A stretch of 64,000 bases of DNA from JAGQOZ01 sp041399205 (GTDB taxonomy: Bacteria > Planctomycetota > Planctomycetia > Pirellulales > Pirellulaceae), in contig JAWKTK010000026.1 in the NCBI GenBank assembly GCA_041399205.1, positions 66,674 through 130,673 of the forward strand, in the 5' to 3' direction. Position 1 is the first letter of the stretch. Each line of letters begins with the position of its first letter. The position numbers and the translations under genes are program-made. The notes under the pieces were generated by a model. The model was given only the letters and a program-made list of their open reading frames with translations. It did no database searches and was not told the DNA's origin. Below, piece by piece: positions 9,145-19,391 of this stretch.

Positions 9145-12100
9145 TTATGGTGTTCCGTTGCGACCGTTTTCGGCCAGGAAGGCTAAGAGATCGGCCAGTT
9201 GTTTTGGGGAAAGCTGAGTTTCAAAACCATCGGGCATGATGGAAATGTCGCTGCGGTCGATCATCTCAATGCGGCTGCGTTCAATCGTTCGGCGCGAACC
9301 GTCTTGCTTGGCCAGCGAGACCAGTTGAGTCGATTCGGACGTGACGAGTCCCGTGATGCTTTCGCCCGAATCAAGTTGGATGACGACACCCATGTACTTG
9401 GGGTCGATGGTTCGGCTGGGATCCAAAATCGATTCCATCAACGCCGTCGCCGTGCGATCCGTGACCGACTTCAAATCGGGGCCAACCGGCGGCAAATTAT
9501 TTTGCGGCAAGTGGCAGACGGCACAATGCTGCTGAAACAATTGCTGCCCCGCAGCGACGTCACCGATCATGGATTTGGCAATGCCGTAATCATCGATCAC
9601 CGCCTGTCGCTGCGGATTAATCTCCGACACGCTGGAAAAGAACTTGGTAGCTCGCGCCGCCACGTCCGCATCCGCTGCCTTTTCCAACCGCTGGCGTTGG
9701 GACAGGGCCACGGTTCGCCAAGATACGGTGCCGTTTTCCAACGCCGTCAATAAAGAATGTGTCCACCGCGATTGTTCGATCAGCAGTTCAATCACAAAAC
9801 CGTAATGCGTTGACGGCAAACTGGCCCATTGCGACAAGACAGCTTGATCGAAATCTGACGGCGGCTGGCGGCGAATGCGGTCCGCAACGGCGCCAGTCAA
9901 TTCCGCATTTTCGCTGGCATCGATCGAACGAATCAAATCAACCAAACGGTCCGCAGCGTGCGTTGTGTTTCGATCAAACAATCGAATTGCGGCGATTCGC
10001 TGGCGACGTTCGGTCGCTGGACTGAGCGCCATGCGGTTCGCTTGATCCAAACTGCTTCTGATCGCTTGTGCCAGCGGTGCAACATGTTCATCCTGTTGAC
10101 AAACCGCTTGCCACGTTGTGGATTGTTCATCCAAGGATTCCAGCCAAGCGGCCAAAATCTCCATCTGCGTCAAATGCCATTTGCCGTTCTCGTTGACAAG
10201 GCTGCCGGCGATCAACTGAGACTGTGTGGCGGAATCATTGGAGGACAGTTGCAGTAGCGAAGAAATCAGCTGACGGTCCAGGACGACCGACGGTTGCTGG
10301 GACAGCTGAGACAAAAATGTCACTTGATGAGGTTCGATCGAACTCAGGATTGCCGCTTGGAAGAACGCATCTTGATTGGCAATTTGCGCTAGCTTCCAAA
10401 GTGCTGCTCCGGCGTCCGGAGCCGACGTAGCGCCCAAGGAACAAGCCACCTGCAATTGCACTCGGCGATTTGCATCATTTGCCAGCGAACAAACTTTGGC
10501 CAGCACATCGCGAAACGTATCAAATTTGTTTTCTGCAATTTGGACAGCGTTGCGTCGAACGTCCGGGTGAGCATCATTCAACGCGTGCATCAACGTCGTT
10601 TGATCGACTGCCGCCAGATTTTCCAGCAACCACAACGCTTGCGTGCGAACAGCGGCGGATGATGATCCAGCGACCAGTTGCCGCAGCTTTGGGATGGTTC
10701 GTTTGACGTCGTGATGTTCCAGTAGATAGCGATGAGCCAGATCGCGAACAATCCCGTTGGAACTTTGCAGCAAATCCAGCATGCCGTCCGTCGAATGCAT
10801 GTCGAAGGTGACGACAGGATTCTTAGTTGGGGCAGAATCGCGAACCATCCGATAGATTCGACCAAACCGTTCGCCTTCGCGATACGCCGGCCGCAATTCT
10901 TCTTGTCCTTCGGACGGTAGCCACTGTGGATGTTCAATCATGTAACGATACATGTCCACAATCCACAAAGCACCATCCGGCCCGGTGCGGCTCATCACCG
11001 GACGACACCACCGATCAGCCGACGCAAAAAAATCGGTATCGCCTTCGGACGCGCGTTCGCCATCAAAGCTGGTACCCGATTCGTGGACCCAGTGGTGTTG
11101 GACCAAGTTGTGAAACGGTTCGCAAGTGAACGCGTGCGTCAAGGAATGGTCGCCAGCGAACAAGACGTCATCTCGGTAGATACTGATTCCGCAAGCAGAT
11201 GTGTAATGTCCTGGATGATCGAAGCCGTGAAAGCGTTTCTGAGGCGGTTTGGCGGAAAAGACTTTGGGCATTTGCGGCGTGCGCACTTGATGCCGCAAGT
11301 CAGTCAAACGCACGAAGGGACTCGACCGCAAATAGTTTTCAGACAAAACAAAATGCCACAGCGGCAAACTGTTTTGTACACCAAACCAGTTGCCATAGTC
11401 GTCGCGAATGCGCCCGTATTGGGAAGGGCCGGCTTGCGGATCGAGTTCACCGGTCGCGGGACGAATCCGGAAATCTCGGCTGCCCAACGGAATCGATTGT
11501 TGCATCCGGTTCGAAAAAATCGACACTTCTTTACCGAATCCCGCGTAGTGGCCACCGCTGGCACAATACACCCAACCATCCAGGCCCCACCGCAACCCGT
11601 TCACTCGCAGTTGTTGATTTGCTTCCAGAAAGCCGGAATACAGGGATTCCACTTGATCTGCTTTGCCATCGCCATCGGTATCCGCGGCGAACAAAATTTC
11701 CGGTGCGGCCGTGATCAACACACCATGCTTCCAAGCCATCACGCCGTTGGGAAACGATACGTTTTCCAGGAAGACCACCGATTGGTCCAACTGTCCGTCT
11801 TGATCTGAATCGGCCAACCAACGAATTCGCCCGCCTGGTTTTCCTTGGCCGTCCATGCCCAGCGGATAATCAGCCATTTCTGCCACCCATAATTTTCCGT
11901 CCGGGCCCCAGTCAATGGCCACAGGGTCTTGGACCAATGGTTCCGCCGCCACCAATTCAATGCGAAATCCGTCGGGCACCACGATCTGTTGCATGGAAGA
12001 TTCAGGATCTTGCGGCAGACTGTCCAGTTCGATACGAGACGTTTCTGGCAGAGGTTTGCCCAGTGCGGCGGCCAGATGGCGTCTCACTTCTAAGTCCGAA

Positions 12101-14163
12101 AACGCTCGATCATAAACCGCCAGTTCATCGATCTTGCCTTCCAGGTTGGCCGAATTCGCTTGATCTCCGCCAATAATACACTGTGACGATGGTGTGTCAT
12201 TGCGTTCCAGCCGTACGGTCAGTTCGGGCCGTTCGGCATCGTCCAACCAGACTTGCAGAAAGTCGCCGTTGCGAACCATGACCAGCTGGTGCCAAGCGTA
12301 AGGTTCGATTGAGTTCGCACCAAGCGAATCGCCCAATTGCAAGCGTCCGGGCACTTCGGAAGCGTTGCCGGTGATCGACAGCCGCACGTCGTCTCGTTCG
12401 AACAACACGGCCGAAGTTTCGCGAAAATCATGCGGCGTCATCAGTTGGAAGGCAAAGCGAACCGTATAGCTTTCGCCCGTCTTGAAACCAGAAACCGCCA
12501 GCCGACCTCCGGCCAAATGAATCGACCGGCTGGACCAAATCGAGGACGGAAGGTTATCAGTCACGCCCGGCAAGTGGAATGCGACGAGTCCCTGATATTG
12601 CAGCGCAGTGGGCGAATTTTCAACGGCGTTGGTTGCGACGGGGCCCGTTAGGTCGGCTAATCGCCAATAGCCGACCGGCTTAGAAGCCAGCGTGAATTGG
12701 CTGAGCGAATTTGCGGGTTCGGTGTAGGTTTGCCGAGATTTTTCGGAGACCGTTTCCAGCGATTGCAGCACGGCTTCCACAATTTTGGGTTCCGCTTCCA
12801 CTTCCAGCCCGGCGGTCCGAGCGGGCCAGGTGGTGTAGCCGCCCAAGGCGTGTTGTTCTGGCGGCGGAATGTAGCCGCTGGCTCCGTTGGCCAATGAAAT
12901 GTTCATGGTGTGCGGCAACGGGTTTTGATATTTCAGTTTCAAACCGGTGATGGCGTAAACTTCGTTGGGCATCGCCGTGATCGCTCCGTCCCCGATACGG
13001 ATCGCTTGAACCAAGATCGATTCGGTTGGATTTTCATGTATGTATTTGGCTTGCAACGCGTAAACTTCGGGCCGGTCTTGCGGTCGGCGGTCGCCCATCA
13101 ACTGCAATTTGCGTTCGGCCCAAGAGAGTCGTTCCGGCGAAGGCGTACGACGCCTCAGCGTCAGTTCTTTTTGCTCCATCGCCAGAGTGACCGATGTTTG
13201 GCATTCAATCTGATTCCAAAGCGTCGTTGCTTGTCGAGCCAACTGGTCCACAAACTGTTCAATGTTGTCGAACGGCTTTTGGTCGGCTGGTTTCGAATAG
13301 TCGCCCCACCACAAATCGCCGCTGGTCCCTTGCGACAGAATCGCCACGAAGGGACTCTCCTTGCCGGCGCTTACCAGGGGCGGAATGGATCGAGCGAACC
13401 GGCCGAAGTAATCCGCCGAAACGCCCGGATGCCCACCAAAGTAATGCATGGAAAGATTGGATAGCATCGCCAACGGTTGGCCGTCCAAGGTTTCCACTTT
13501 CAATGTAGTCAGCCAAGGATCGATCGGGCCGGAAGGACCGGTGTAGGCCGGATTCAAGTGACCGGGATGCATCATGGCGTGGACGGTGCGTTCACCAAAC
13601 GGGTCTTCTTGGAGCTGATCCGATCGAGTGATCCAGCGGCGGTTCTTGGTGAATTCGTGCGCGTCGATTTTGCCCCAACCAGCTTTGGCGGGCTGCAGAT
13701 TTTTTTCGGCCGCCACGATGGCGTCGGCAATTCGGTTGGGAAGAAATTCGGAATAGACCGGATCTTTGCGAGCACCCAGACAATAGTCCATCACGCTGGG
13801 CGCGCTGTGCGTGTGCGTAGCGGAAATCAACATGCGGTCCGGCGAAATCGACGTGCGATCTGCGGCCAACGATTTGGCCAGATCACAGATATCACGAGGA
13901 ATCATGCAACTGTCGACCACGACAATCGCGATGCGGTGCGAACCATCGTCCAGTACTAGGCAGCGAGCAGCCAAAGGATCTTCGATGCGATCGTCAGTGG
14001 CTTCTAAGAATCCGCCATTGCGAATCACCGGCAATGTCTGCGGAGTCACATCCACCACAGCCGATCCCGCGCGAAACGTGGCGGCTTGGCTCATTGAATT
14101 TACGAACAGAATGGCCGCGACCAAGAAACCACTACACCAAGAACGCTGCGAACGAATGGTCAT
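9145..14163 (-). CDS. giant secreted protein: ceramidase-like domain, LamG, PVC-type propeller, HEAT repeats, cytochrome c
   Basis: 1672 residues with no break. Order: signal peptide (VAAILFVNSMSQAA); neutral/alkaline ceramidase-like N-terminal domain at about 28-450 with the metal-site motif SATHTHSAP; a LamG/concanavalin-like lectin domain at about 500-690; a PVC-type membrane-bound dehydrogenase propeller at about 725-1130 (VAEMADYPLG, LFAGDHSLTH); HEAT-like repeats to about 1480; and a C-terminal cytochrome c module with CAVCH near residue 1548 followed by PPVGPDLKSV and a methionine-rich end. Such proteins are common in planctomycetes and are assumed to act on complex polysaccharides or glycolipids in the periplasm, passing electrons through the C-terminal heme; the reaction is not known. 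The ceramidase-like part makes an ester- or amide-linked substrate possible. The downstream neighbour of the esterase at 14349 on the same strand. Confidence 0.9.
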   Translation of the reverse strand: MTIRSQRSWCSGFLVAAILFVNSMSQAATFRAGSAVVDVTPQTLPVIRNGGFLEATDDRIEDPLAARCLVLDDGSHRIAIVVVDSCMIPRDICDLAKSLAADRTSISPDRMLISATHTHSAPSVMDYCLGARKDPVYSEFLPNRIADAIVAAEKNLQPAKAGWGKIDAHEFTKNRRWITRSDQLQEDPFGERTVHAMMHPGHLNPAYTGPSGPIDPWLTTLKVETLDGQPLAMLSNLSMHYFGGHPGVSADYFGRFARSIPPLVSAGKESPFVAILSQGTSGDLWWGDYSKPADQKPFDNIEQFVDQLARQATTLWNQIECQTSVTLAMEQKELTLRRRTPSPERLSWAERKLQLMGDRRPQDRPEVYALQAKYIHENPTESILVQAIRIGDGAITAMPNEVYAITGLKLKYQNPLPHTMNISLANGASGYIPPPEQHALGGYTTWPARTAGLEVEAEPKIVEAVLQSLETVSEKSRQTYTEPANSLSQFTLASKPVGYWRLADLTGPVATNAVENSPTALQYQGLVAFHLPGVTDNLPSSIWSSRSIHLAGGRLAVSGFKTGESYTVRFAFQLMTPHDFRETSAVLFERDDVRLSITGNASEVPGRLQLGDSLGANSIEPYAWHQLVMVRNGDFLQVWLDDAERPELTVRLERNDTPSSQCIIGGDQANSANLEGKIDELAVYDRAFSDLEVRRHLAAALGKPLPETSRIELDSLPQDPESSMQQIVVPDGFRIELVAAEPLVQDPVAIDWGPDGKLWVAEMADYPLGMDGQGKPGGRIRWLADSDQDGQLDQSVVFLENVSFPNGVMAWKHGVLITAAPEILFAADTDGDGKADQVESLYSGFLEANQQLRVNGLRWGLDGWVYCASGGHYAGFGKEVSIFSNRMQQSIPLGSRDFRIRPATGELDPQAGPSQYGRIRDDYGNWFGVQNSLPLWHFVLSENYLRSSPFVRLTDLRHQVRTPQMPKVFSAKPPQKRFHGFDHPGHYTSACGISIYRDDVLFAGDHSLTHAFTCEPFHNLVQHHWVHESGTSFDGERASEGDTDFFASADRWCRPVMSRTGPDGALWIVDMYRYMIEHPQWLPSEGQEELRPAYREGERFGRIYRMVRDSAPTKNPVVTFDMHSTDGMLDLLQSSNGIVRDLAHRYLLEHHDVKRTIPKLRQLVAGSSSAAVRTQALWLLENLAAVDQTTLMHALNDAHPDVRRNAVQIAENKFDTFRDVLAKVCSLANDANRRVQLQVACSLGATSAPDAGAALWKLAQIANQDAFFQAAILSSIEPHQVTFLSQLSQQPSVVLDRQLISSLLQLSSNDSATQSQLIAGSLVNENGKWHLTQMEILAAWLESLDEQSTTWQAVCQQDEHVAPLAQAIRSSLDQANRMALSPATERRQRIAAIRLFDRNTTHAADRLVDLIRSIDASENAELTGAVADRIRRQPPSDFDQAVLSQWASLPSTHYGFVIELLIEQSRWTHSLLTALENGTVSWRTVALSQRQRLEKAADADVAARATKFFSSVSEINPQRQAVIDDYGIAKSMIGDVAAGQQLFQQHCAVCHLPQNNLPPVGPDLKSVTDRTATALMESILDPSRTIDPKYMGVVIQLDSGESITGLVTSESTQLVSLAKQDGSRRTIERSRIEMIDRSDISIMPDGFETQLSPKQLADLLAFLAENGRNGTP

Positions 14164-14348
14164 GATTGAACGCCTTCCACCTTAGACCGCTTGGACGAAC
14201 TTGACCATCGTTCACTCGATACACCAATCGGTAGCGAGTGACACGGAAATTCGAATCAAGCCGGACGTGCCATAGAAAAGCGTATTGTAACCGAATCTGG
14301 TTCGCCAAAACATTCGCGGAAACAAATCCAGTTGCGCTGCGGTGCACG

Positions 14349-15125
14349 CTATGGCCGTCGCTGATTTAGCAACCATGCGTACAATTTGGGATTCTTGTAC
14401 GTTTCCGTCCAACTGTCATGTGCCGCTTCCGGATAGACAGTCAGCTTGACGTCACCACCGGCCAACTGAATGGCATCCACCATGGTCTTGCTCTTGTCCA
14501 ACGTCACCACGTTATCTTTGGCTCCGTGAAAGGCCCAAATGGGAATAGTGGAAAGTGCCTGAGCCCAATCTGTTTCGCCACCGCCGCAAATCGGCGCGGC
14601 CGCGGCAAACCGCTGCGGATACTTGGCTGCCAATCGCCAAGTGCCATAACCACCCATGCTCAGCCCCGTAACGTAAATGCGCTGCGGATCAATCTTCATT
14701 TGTTCGCAGACGGAATCGAGCAACGCATTCAACACGTCGGCTTTCCAGGCGGACGGATACGTACCTTCTGGCGGCACGGGGCATTGCGGCGACACCAAGA
14801 CGAAGGGAAAGTCTTCTCCTTGGTTGACTAATTTGGGTGGCCCATGTTTTTTGAGTACGGCAAAATCACCGTCACCACTTTCGCCCAGCCCATGCAGAAA
14901 CAACAACAATGGCTGCGGTTGATTCGCATCATACGTCTTAGGTGTGGACAACAGGAACGGAGTGCGAATCGGTTGGTTCGAACCGTCCGGCTGGTACGAA
15001 TGCCAGTTTTCGGTCTGTTTGCCGGGTTGGATATCAAAATTGTTCATAGGTTCGTTCCCGTAGCAGGCCAAGGCTGAAATGATTGACAGAAAGGCAGTGA
15101 CAGAGGTGAGAATTCGCATCGACAT
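14349..15125 (-). CDS. secreted alpha/beta-hydrolase esterase (prolyl-oligopeptidase/PHB-depolymerase-like)
   Basis: About 258 residues. Signal peptide (ILTSVTAFLSIISALACYG) followed by an alpha/beta-hydrolase. Visible elements: oxyanion region LLLFLHGLGESGDGD, nucleophile elbow GLSMGGYGTW, acid loop HGAKDNVVTLD and catalytic histidine in YPEAAHDSWTE, giving a Ser-Asp-His triad. This architecture is typical of planctomycete carboxylesterases and feruloyl-esterase-like enzymes that deacylate plant or algal polysaccharides. Start uncertain: ATG at 15125 or 15119, neither with a strong ribosome-binding site; codons further upstream encode no signal-peptide-like sequence. It precedes the giant ceramidase/PVC gene by 185 bases on the same strand, so the pair may share a substrate. 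Confidence 0.85.
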   Translation of the reverse strand: MSMRILTSVTAFLSIISALACYGNEPMNNFDIQPGKQTENWHSYQPDGSNQPIRTPFLLSTPKTYDANQPQPLLLFLHGLGESGDGDFAVLKKHGPPKLVNQGEDFPFVLVSPQCPVPPEGTYPSAWKADVLNALLDSVCEQMKIDPQRIYVTGLSMGGYGTWRLAAKYPQRFAAAAPICGGGETDWAQALSTIPIWAFHGAKDNVVTLDKSKTMVDAIQLAGGDVKLTVYPEAAHDSWTETYKNPKLYAWLLNQRRP

Positions 15126-15415
15126 GCTCGCATGGGTTAGAAATAGTCTGGCTTGATGGAATTGCTGTACGTTCTTTGAGTGCCCAACGTGGATCATGGC
15201 AAAATAGCACAACGTCCGCATTGTAGTGTGTCAATATGCGCATCAGAAGATGGTCGAGGGTATTTTCGCTTGGTCAACTGCTATGGATTTGCCATGGAAT
15301 GTTTAATTCTTTGTGAAACCGAATAGGTGCAACTAAAAAATCGCTATGATGATGCCACTTATTTGGCTTTAGTTGGTCCAAAGCATACGACTGGATTGGA
15401 AAGCGAGAGACGAAG

Positions 15416-17356
15416 ATGAATCAACGATTGAATTGGCACAGTGTTGGTCGCAATGTTGCTATTGCAGCAGCATTGTTGTTCGGATTGGCCTGTCCGGCTG
15501 TGGCAACCGAACTGCACAACGGACTGATCAGCTATTGGCCCTTGGATGAAGGCGCCGGTGATCTTGCAGCCGATGGTTTTGGCGCGGAATTCGACCAGGG
15601 CGAACTGCGGTTCGAACCGGAATGGTTGAATGCGAACGATGCGATGCTGGGCGCCAGCGCGCTGCGGTTTGATGGATTCGAACAAGACGTATTGGTGAAT
15701 TCCAGCTTGGACATGGATCTGGGCACCAACGCGGTCAGTATTTCTGCCTGGGTTAACTTCGACTATTTGCCTTCCGAACTGGTCGAAAATTTTGGCGGCA
15801 TCTTTGATTCGGCGCAAGATTCGTACGTGATGTATTTGGACAAAGGCAATCAGGAACTTCGCTTCAAGGTCACCGATGCTGATGGTACGGCAGAGCGACC
15901 GGGAGTGCCCGAGGCGTTGCTGACTCCAGAAACATGGAACCACGTGCTGGGCGTTTACGATGGTTCGGAAGGCGTGGCCAAAATCTATTTCAATGGCGAA
16001 CTGGTTGATTCGCACCTGAATTCGGATCTGACCGGCTTGGTTCGTCCCGGCCAGCTGGCGGGCATCGGAGCGAACCCGACGGGCGATCCGGGCAACCCGA
16101 GCCAATACTTTTTCCCAGGTGCCATTGACGACTTGGCCGTTTGGAATCGACCGCTGGGCCGAGCCGAAGCAACCTATCTATACAACTCGGGTTTGGGAAC
16201 CGCCGTGGGTGCAGCAAATCCAGACATTCAACCTATTTCAGATCTGCCGCCGATTGAACCGGTTGCACCAACCGCTTCACCCGTGATCCACTACCGCTTT
16301 GACGGGACGCTGGAAAACTCAGGGACCGGTGGCGAGACTTACAACTTAGATTTCCTTGACGGTGGTGCGAACGAAAACATCTTCACCGATAGCGACCAAG
16401 GCATGGCGTTGGATCTGCGAGAAAACCCGGTTTCGCAAGCGACGGACGGCGATGCGGTCAGTGTCGACTATGAATTGACCGATGCGGGCACCATTCTGTT
16501 CGATTATCAAGTAGATGAATACTACAACTACCAATCGTTGTGGACCAATTCGGTCGAACCGAACGATTGGGAAATGTGGATCTATAACGATGGAATTGTC
16601 CGAGGCCGAGTGGAAGGGGATGCGTATGTTAGTTTTGATCTGGATACGCTCAGCGGTTTAGGCGAATCATACGAAATCGCCTTCACTTGGGAACGAGACG
16701 GTGATAACGTGGCAGTCAAACTATTTGTCGACGGAGAACTTCGTGACCAAGATCTCACCGGCACTTGGGTCATTCCCGGATCCACATTCTTTATTGGCGG
16801 TGGTGATGGCACGAACCACTTTGGTAACGGCGTTTGGGATGAATTCCGTATCTATGCTGTCGCCTTGAGCGAAGGAGAAGTCTTGTACTTGTTCCAATCG
16901 GGAACGGGCGGCGTCGCAGGTGATTTCAACGGAGACGGACTCTTGGATGCCGCCGATTTAGCCGATCTGGATGCCGCGCTGGGCGGCGGGAATCTTGCGT
17001 TTGATCTCAATTCCGACGGGACCGTTGACACGAATGACCGCAATTTTTGGGTGAAGGATTTGGCGAATTCGTGGATCGGCGATTCCAATTTGGACGGCGA
17101 ATTTAACAGCAGTGATTTCGTTCAGGTCTTTACCAGTGGAAAGTATGAAACGGGCCAAGCGGCCGCATGGAGCGAAGGAGATTGGAACGGCGACCTCGTT
17201 TTTGACAGCAGCGATTTTGTAGAAGCGTTTCAAGACGGCGGCTACGAACTGGGGCCTCGAACCGGTACCCAAGCCGTCCCCGAACCAAATGGCTTTGTCT
17301 CGTCGTGTCTATGCCTGTTCGCGATTGGTTGGTTCCTTCGACGCCGCCGATCTTGA
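15416..17356 (+). CDS. secreted double-LamG protein with dockerin-like repeats and PEP-CTERM anchor
   Basis: 646 residues. Signal peptide (VAIAAALLFGLACPAVA), LamG-type lectin domain at about 35-260, a Pro-rich linker, a second LamG-like domain at about 285-490, then four calcium-loop repeats at about 500-610 in pairs of the D-x-N-x-D-G type (DFNGDGLLDAADL, DLNSDGTVDTND, DSNLDGEFNSSD, DWNGDLVFDSSD) as in dockerin type-I modules. The protein ends with VPEP, a hydrophobic helix (SSCLCLFAIGWFL) and RRRRS, a PEP-CTERM sorting signal recognised by exosortase. It is therefore expected at the cell surface or in the exopolysaccharide matrix and to bind glycans or calcium. No enzyme domain is visible. 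Monocistronic, start ATG 15416. Confidence 0.88.
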   Translation: MNQRLNWHSVGRNVAIAAALLFGLACPAVATELHNGLISYWPLDEGAGDLAADGFGAEFDQGELRFEPEWLNANDAMLGASALRFDGFEQDVLVNSSLDMDLGTNAVSISAWVNFDYLPSELVENFGGIFDSAQDSYVMYLDKGNQELRFKVTDADGTAERPGVPEALLTPETWNHVLGVYDGSEGVAKIYFNGELVDSHLNSDLTGLVRPGQLAGIGANPTGDPGNPSQYFFPGAIDDLAVWNRPLGRAEATYLYNSGLGTAVGAANPDIQPISDLPPIEPVAPTASPVIHYRFDGTLENSGTGGETYNLDFLDGGANENIFTDSDQGMALDLRENPVSQATDGDAVSVDYELTDAGTILFDYQVDEYYNYQSLWTNSVEPNDWEMWIYNDGIVRGRVEGDAYVSFDLDTLSGLGESYEIAFTWERDGDNVAVKLFVDGELRDQDLTGTWVIPGSTFFIGGGDGTNHFGNGVWDEFRIYAVALSEGEVLYLFQSGTGGVAGDFNGDGLLDAADLADLDAALGGGNLAFDLNSDGTVDTNDRNFWVKDLANSWIGDSNLDGEFNSSDFVQVFTSGKYETGQAAAWSEGDWNGDLVFDSSDFVEAFQDGGYELGPRTGTQAVPEPNGFVSSCLCLFAIGWFLRRRRS

Positions 17357-17543
17357 TTGACGTTTCGAAGAAGTGCTCGGCGGGGGACCAACCTGCAAGA
17401 CTCGCAATAAGCCAACGTTGATTGGTGCCTTGTTTCGCGCATACTAGAGAAATCGATAAGCCGAAGATCTGCTTTTGATGTTCGGCGTTTCTTGTTTCGT
17501 TCGTTTATCATGCTTTGTAGAAACAGCCGCGAGGAACATCCAA

Positions 17544-19367
17544 ATGCAGAATTCTCACAGCAGCATACGCCGTCGCCGTTTTTCTGGTCGAACCAGTCGA
17601 AATATCTGGCGAACCAGCCGTTTAGAAGATCGAACCATGCTGGCCGCTGATACCGCCGAAGTCGGCGAAATGCCTGCCGCTGAAATTTCAGCCGCTGAAG
17701 TTTCAGAATCGGTTGACGCAGCTAGTTCGTCCATTCATGCTGCCACGTCGTTAATGCTGGTCGACGACCAGTTGGCCGACGTCGACCAGTTGCTCCAGGG
17801 CGTCGATTCAGATTGTGAAGTGGTCCTGCTGTCTGCAGAACAAGATTTTGTAGATCAAGTGACACAGATTCTGGCGGCGCGGCGAGGTGTCCAGCAGTTG
17901 CATATTGTGACGCATGGATCCGAAGGACAGATTCATCTCGGACAACAAGTGATCGACCAAGCTGCATTGGATGCGGCGTCCGATCAGATTCGACAATGGA
18001 TCCCAGCGTTAACGGTGGACGCCGACATCTTGTTGTACGGTTGTGAAACGGGCAAAGGAACTGCGGGTTTTCACTTCGCCAACAAATTGGCACACTTGAC
18101 CAATGCCGACGTAGCGGCTTCCACCAACATCACCGGTAGTTTGGTAAATTCGGACTGGCACTTGGAATTGGCGGTTGGTCACGTCGAATTCGTTTCGCCA
18201 TTTAGCAAATTCGTTCGAAGCGAATATCAACACACTTTGGATGTTGTGGTCAATGCGTGGGGTTCGACCGGTGAAGAAGAACTGGCATTGCTGATTGATG
18301 GAGTCGAAGTCCAGCGCTGGACCGTGAATGCCACTTGGCAACCATTCGTGTATGCGACCAATGAAACGATTGCTGGCAGTCAAGTCGCCGTGCGGTTTAC
18401 CAACGATGTTTATCAGCCCGAAAACAACTATGACCGAAATCTGACGGTCGACAATGTCATTGTGAATGGCGTGTTGCTGCAGTCCGAAGATAGTCGCACG
18501 TATTCAACGGGAACGTGGCTGCCTGGAGACGGCATCGTCGCGGGATATGGACGAGGTGAAACGTTGCACGCCAATGGGGAATTCCAATACTTTGGCGAAT
18601 CGGTCAGCCAAATTGAATTTGCCGGGCATACCTGGACCAATAATGACCCGAGCCAGGATGTGGCGTACGTTCAAAACAATCAACTGATTCTGTCGGGCGA
18701 ACAAGCTTCGGTGTGGACCAAGGTCGACGATGTTCAAGTTGGCGATACGTACGTGCTGGAATTCGACCGAAGTTCTTCCATCCTGAATCCTGGCAATGGC
18801 GAACGCACTCCGTATTCCGACATCGGCGTCGACTTCTACGGTATCTTTGGAACTCGAATTGGCGGTACTTCGGGCGTATCGTCAACGGTATCACGCGAAA
18901 TCGAGATTCCTCGAGGAACCGATTTCGTCGTCTTGTGGATGTGGAACGAAGGAGCCGTGGGGAGCCGCACGTTAGAGATGCAGGTCAATTCGTTCTCGTT
19001 CGAAAAACTGGACCTTTCCGCCGACACTTCGCCTCCTTCGGCCGAATTGATGTCGACCAGCTTGAACGTGGACGACGGTGGCACCAGTGCGTCGTTTGTG
19101 GTGCGCTACACGGACGATTTTCATTTGGACCAAAACGGGACTCTTCGCATTACCGGGCCGAATGGCTTTGACCAGACGGCTGTCACATTCACCGGCGTGG
19201 GCGGCGACTACGTTACCGAAGCGCAATTGCTGCACGGCATCTTTCCACCCAGCAACAGTTCGTTTGCCACAGGTGAATATACTGTCACGCTGGAACCCAA
19301 TTCGCTGATCGATCTGGCCGGAAATGTCGCTCCGGGGCGAGTGCTGGGAACGTTGTTGCTGTTCTAG
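17544..19367 (+). CDS. surface protein with LEPR-like N-terminal motif, DUF4347 and carbohydrate-binding domain
   Basis: 607 residues from ATG 17544 (GAGGAA about eight bases upstream). The N terminus is Arg/Ser-rich and carries LEDRTMLAAD, the planctomycete variant of the LEPR-x-LLA motif of large surface proteins. A DUF4347 domain spans about 65-240 (LHIVTHGSEGQIHLG, ILLYGCETGKG, NITGSLVNSDWHLE); in the known family it lies at the N terminus of giant adhesin-like proteins. Then comes a carbohydrate-binding domain resembling xylan-binding CBM36/60 (about 250-375; VNAWGSTGEEELALLIDGV, VRFTNDVYQPENNYDRNLTVD with an Asp-rich loop), and further beta-sandwich repeats. At 607 residues it is short for a DUF4347 protein, which often exceeds 1000. 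Role inferred: surface binding of polysaccharide. Confidence 0.85.
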   Translation: MQNSHSSIRRRRFSGRTSRNIWRTSRLEDRTMLAADTAEVGEMPAAEISAAEVSESVDAASSSIHAATSLMLVDDQLADVDQLLQGVDSDCEVVLLSAEQDFVDQVTQILAARRGVQQLHIVTHGSEGQIHLGQQVIDQAALDAASDQIRQWIPALTVDADILLYGCETGKGTAGFHFANKLAHLTNADVAASTNITGSLVNSDWHLELAVGHVEFVSPFSKFVRSEYQHTLDVVVNAWGSTGEEELALLIDGVEVQRWTVNATWQPFVYATNETIAGSQVAVRFTNDVYQPENNYDRNLTVDNVIVNGVLLQSEDSRTYSTGTWLPGDGIVAGYGRGETLHANGEFQYFGESVSQIEFAGHTWTNNDPSQDVAYVQNNQLILSGEQASVWTKVDDVQVGDTYVLEFDRSSSILNPGNGERTPYSDIGVDFYGIFGTRIGGTSGVSSTVSREIEIPRGTDFVVLWMWNEGAVGSRTLEMQVNSFSFEKLDLSADTSPPSAELMSTSLNVDDGGTSASFVVRYTDDFHLDQNGTLRITGPNGFDQTAVTFTGVGGDYVTEAQLLHGIFPPSNSSFATGEYTVTLEPNSLIDLAGNVAPGRVLGTLLLF

Positions 19368-19391
19368 CAAAGCACAAGTTTCGTCAGGCAT

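Noticed and set aside
10930..11808. 292-codon frame antisense to the giant ceramidase/PVC gene
   Set aside because: It is the reverse of a well supported gene with clear domain motifs; its peptide has no recognisable domain.
15222..15415. Promoter of the PEP-CTERM gene from TTGTGA and TATGAT
   Set aside because: The two boxes are 28 bases apart, too far for a normal sigma-70 promoter, and nothing else supports it.
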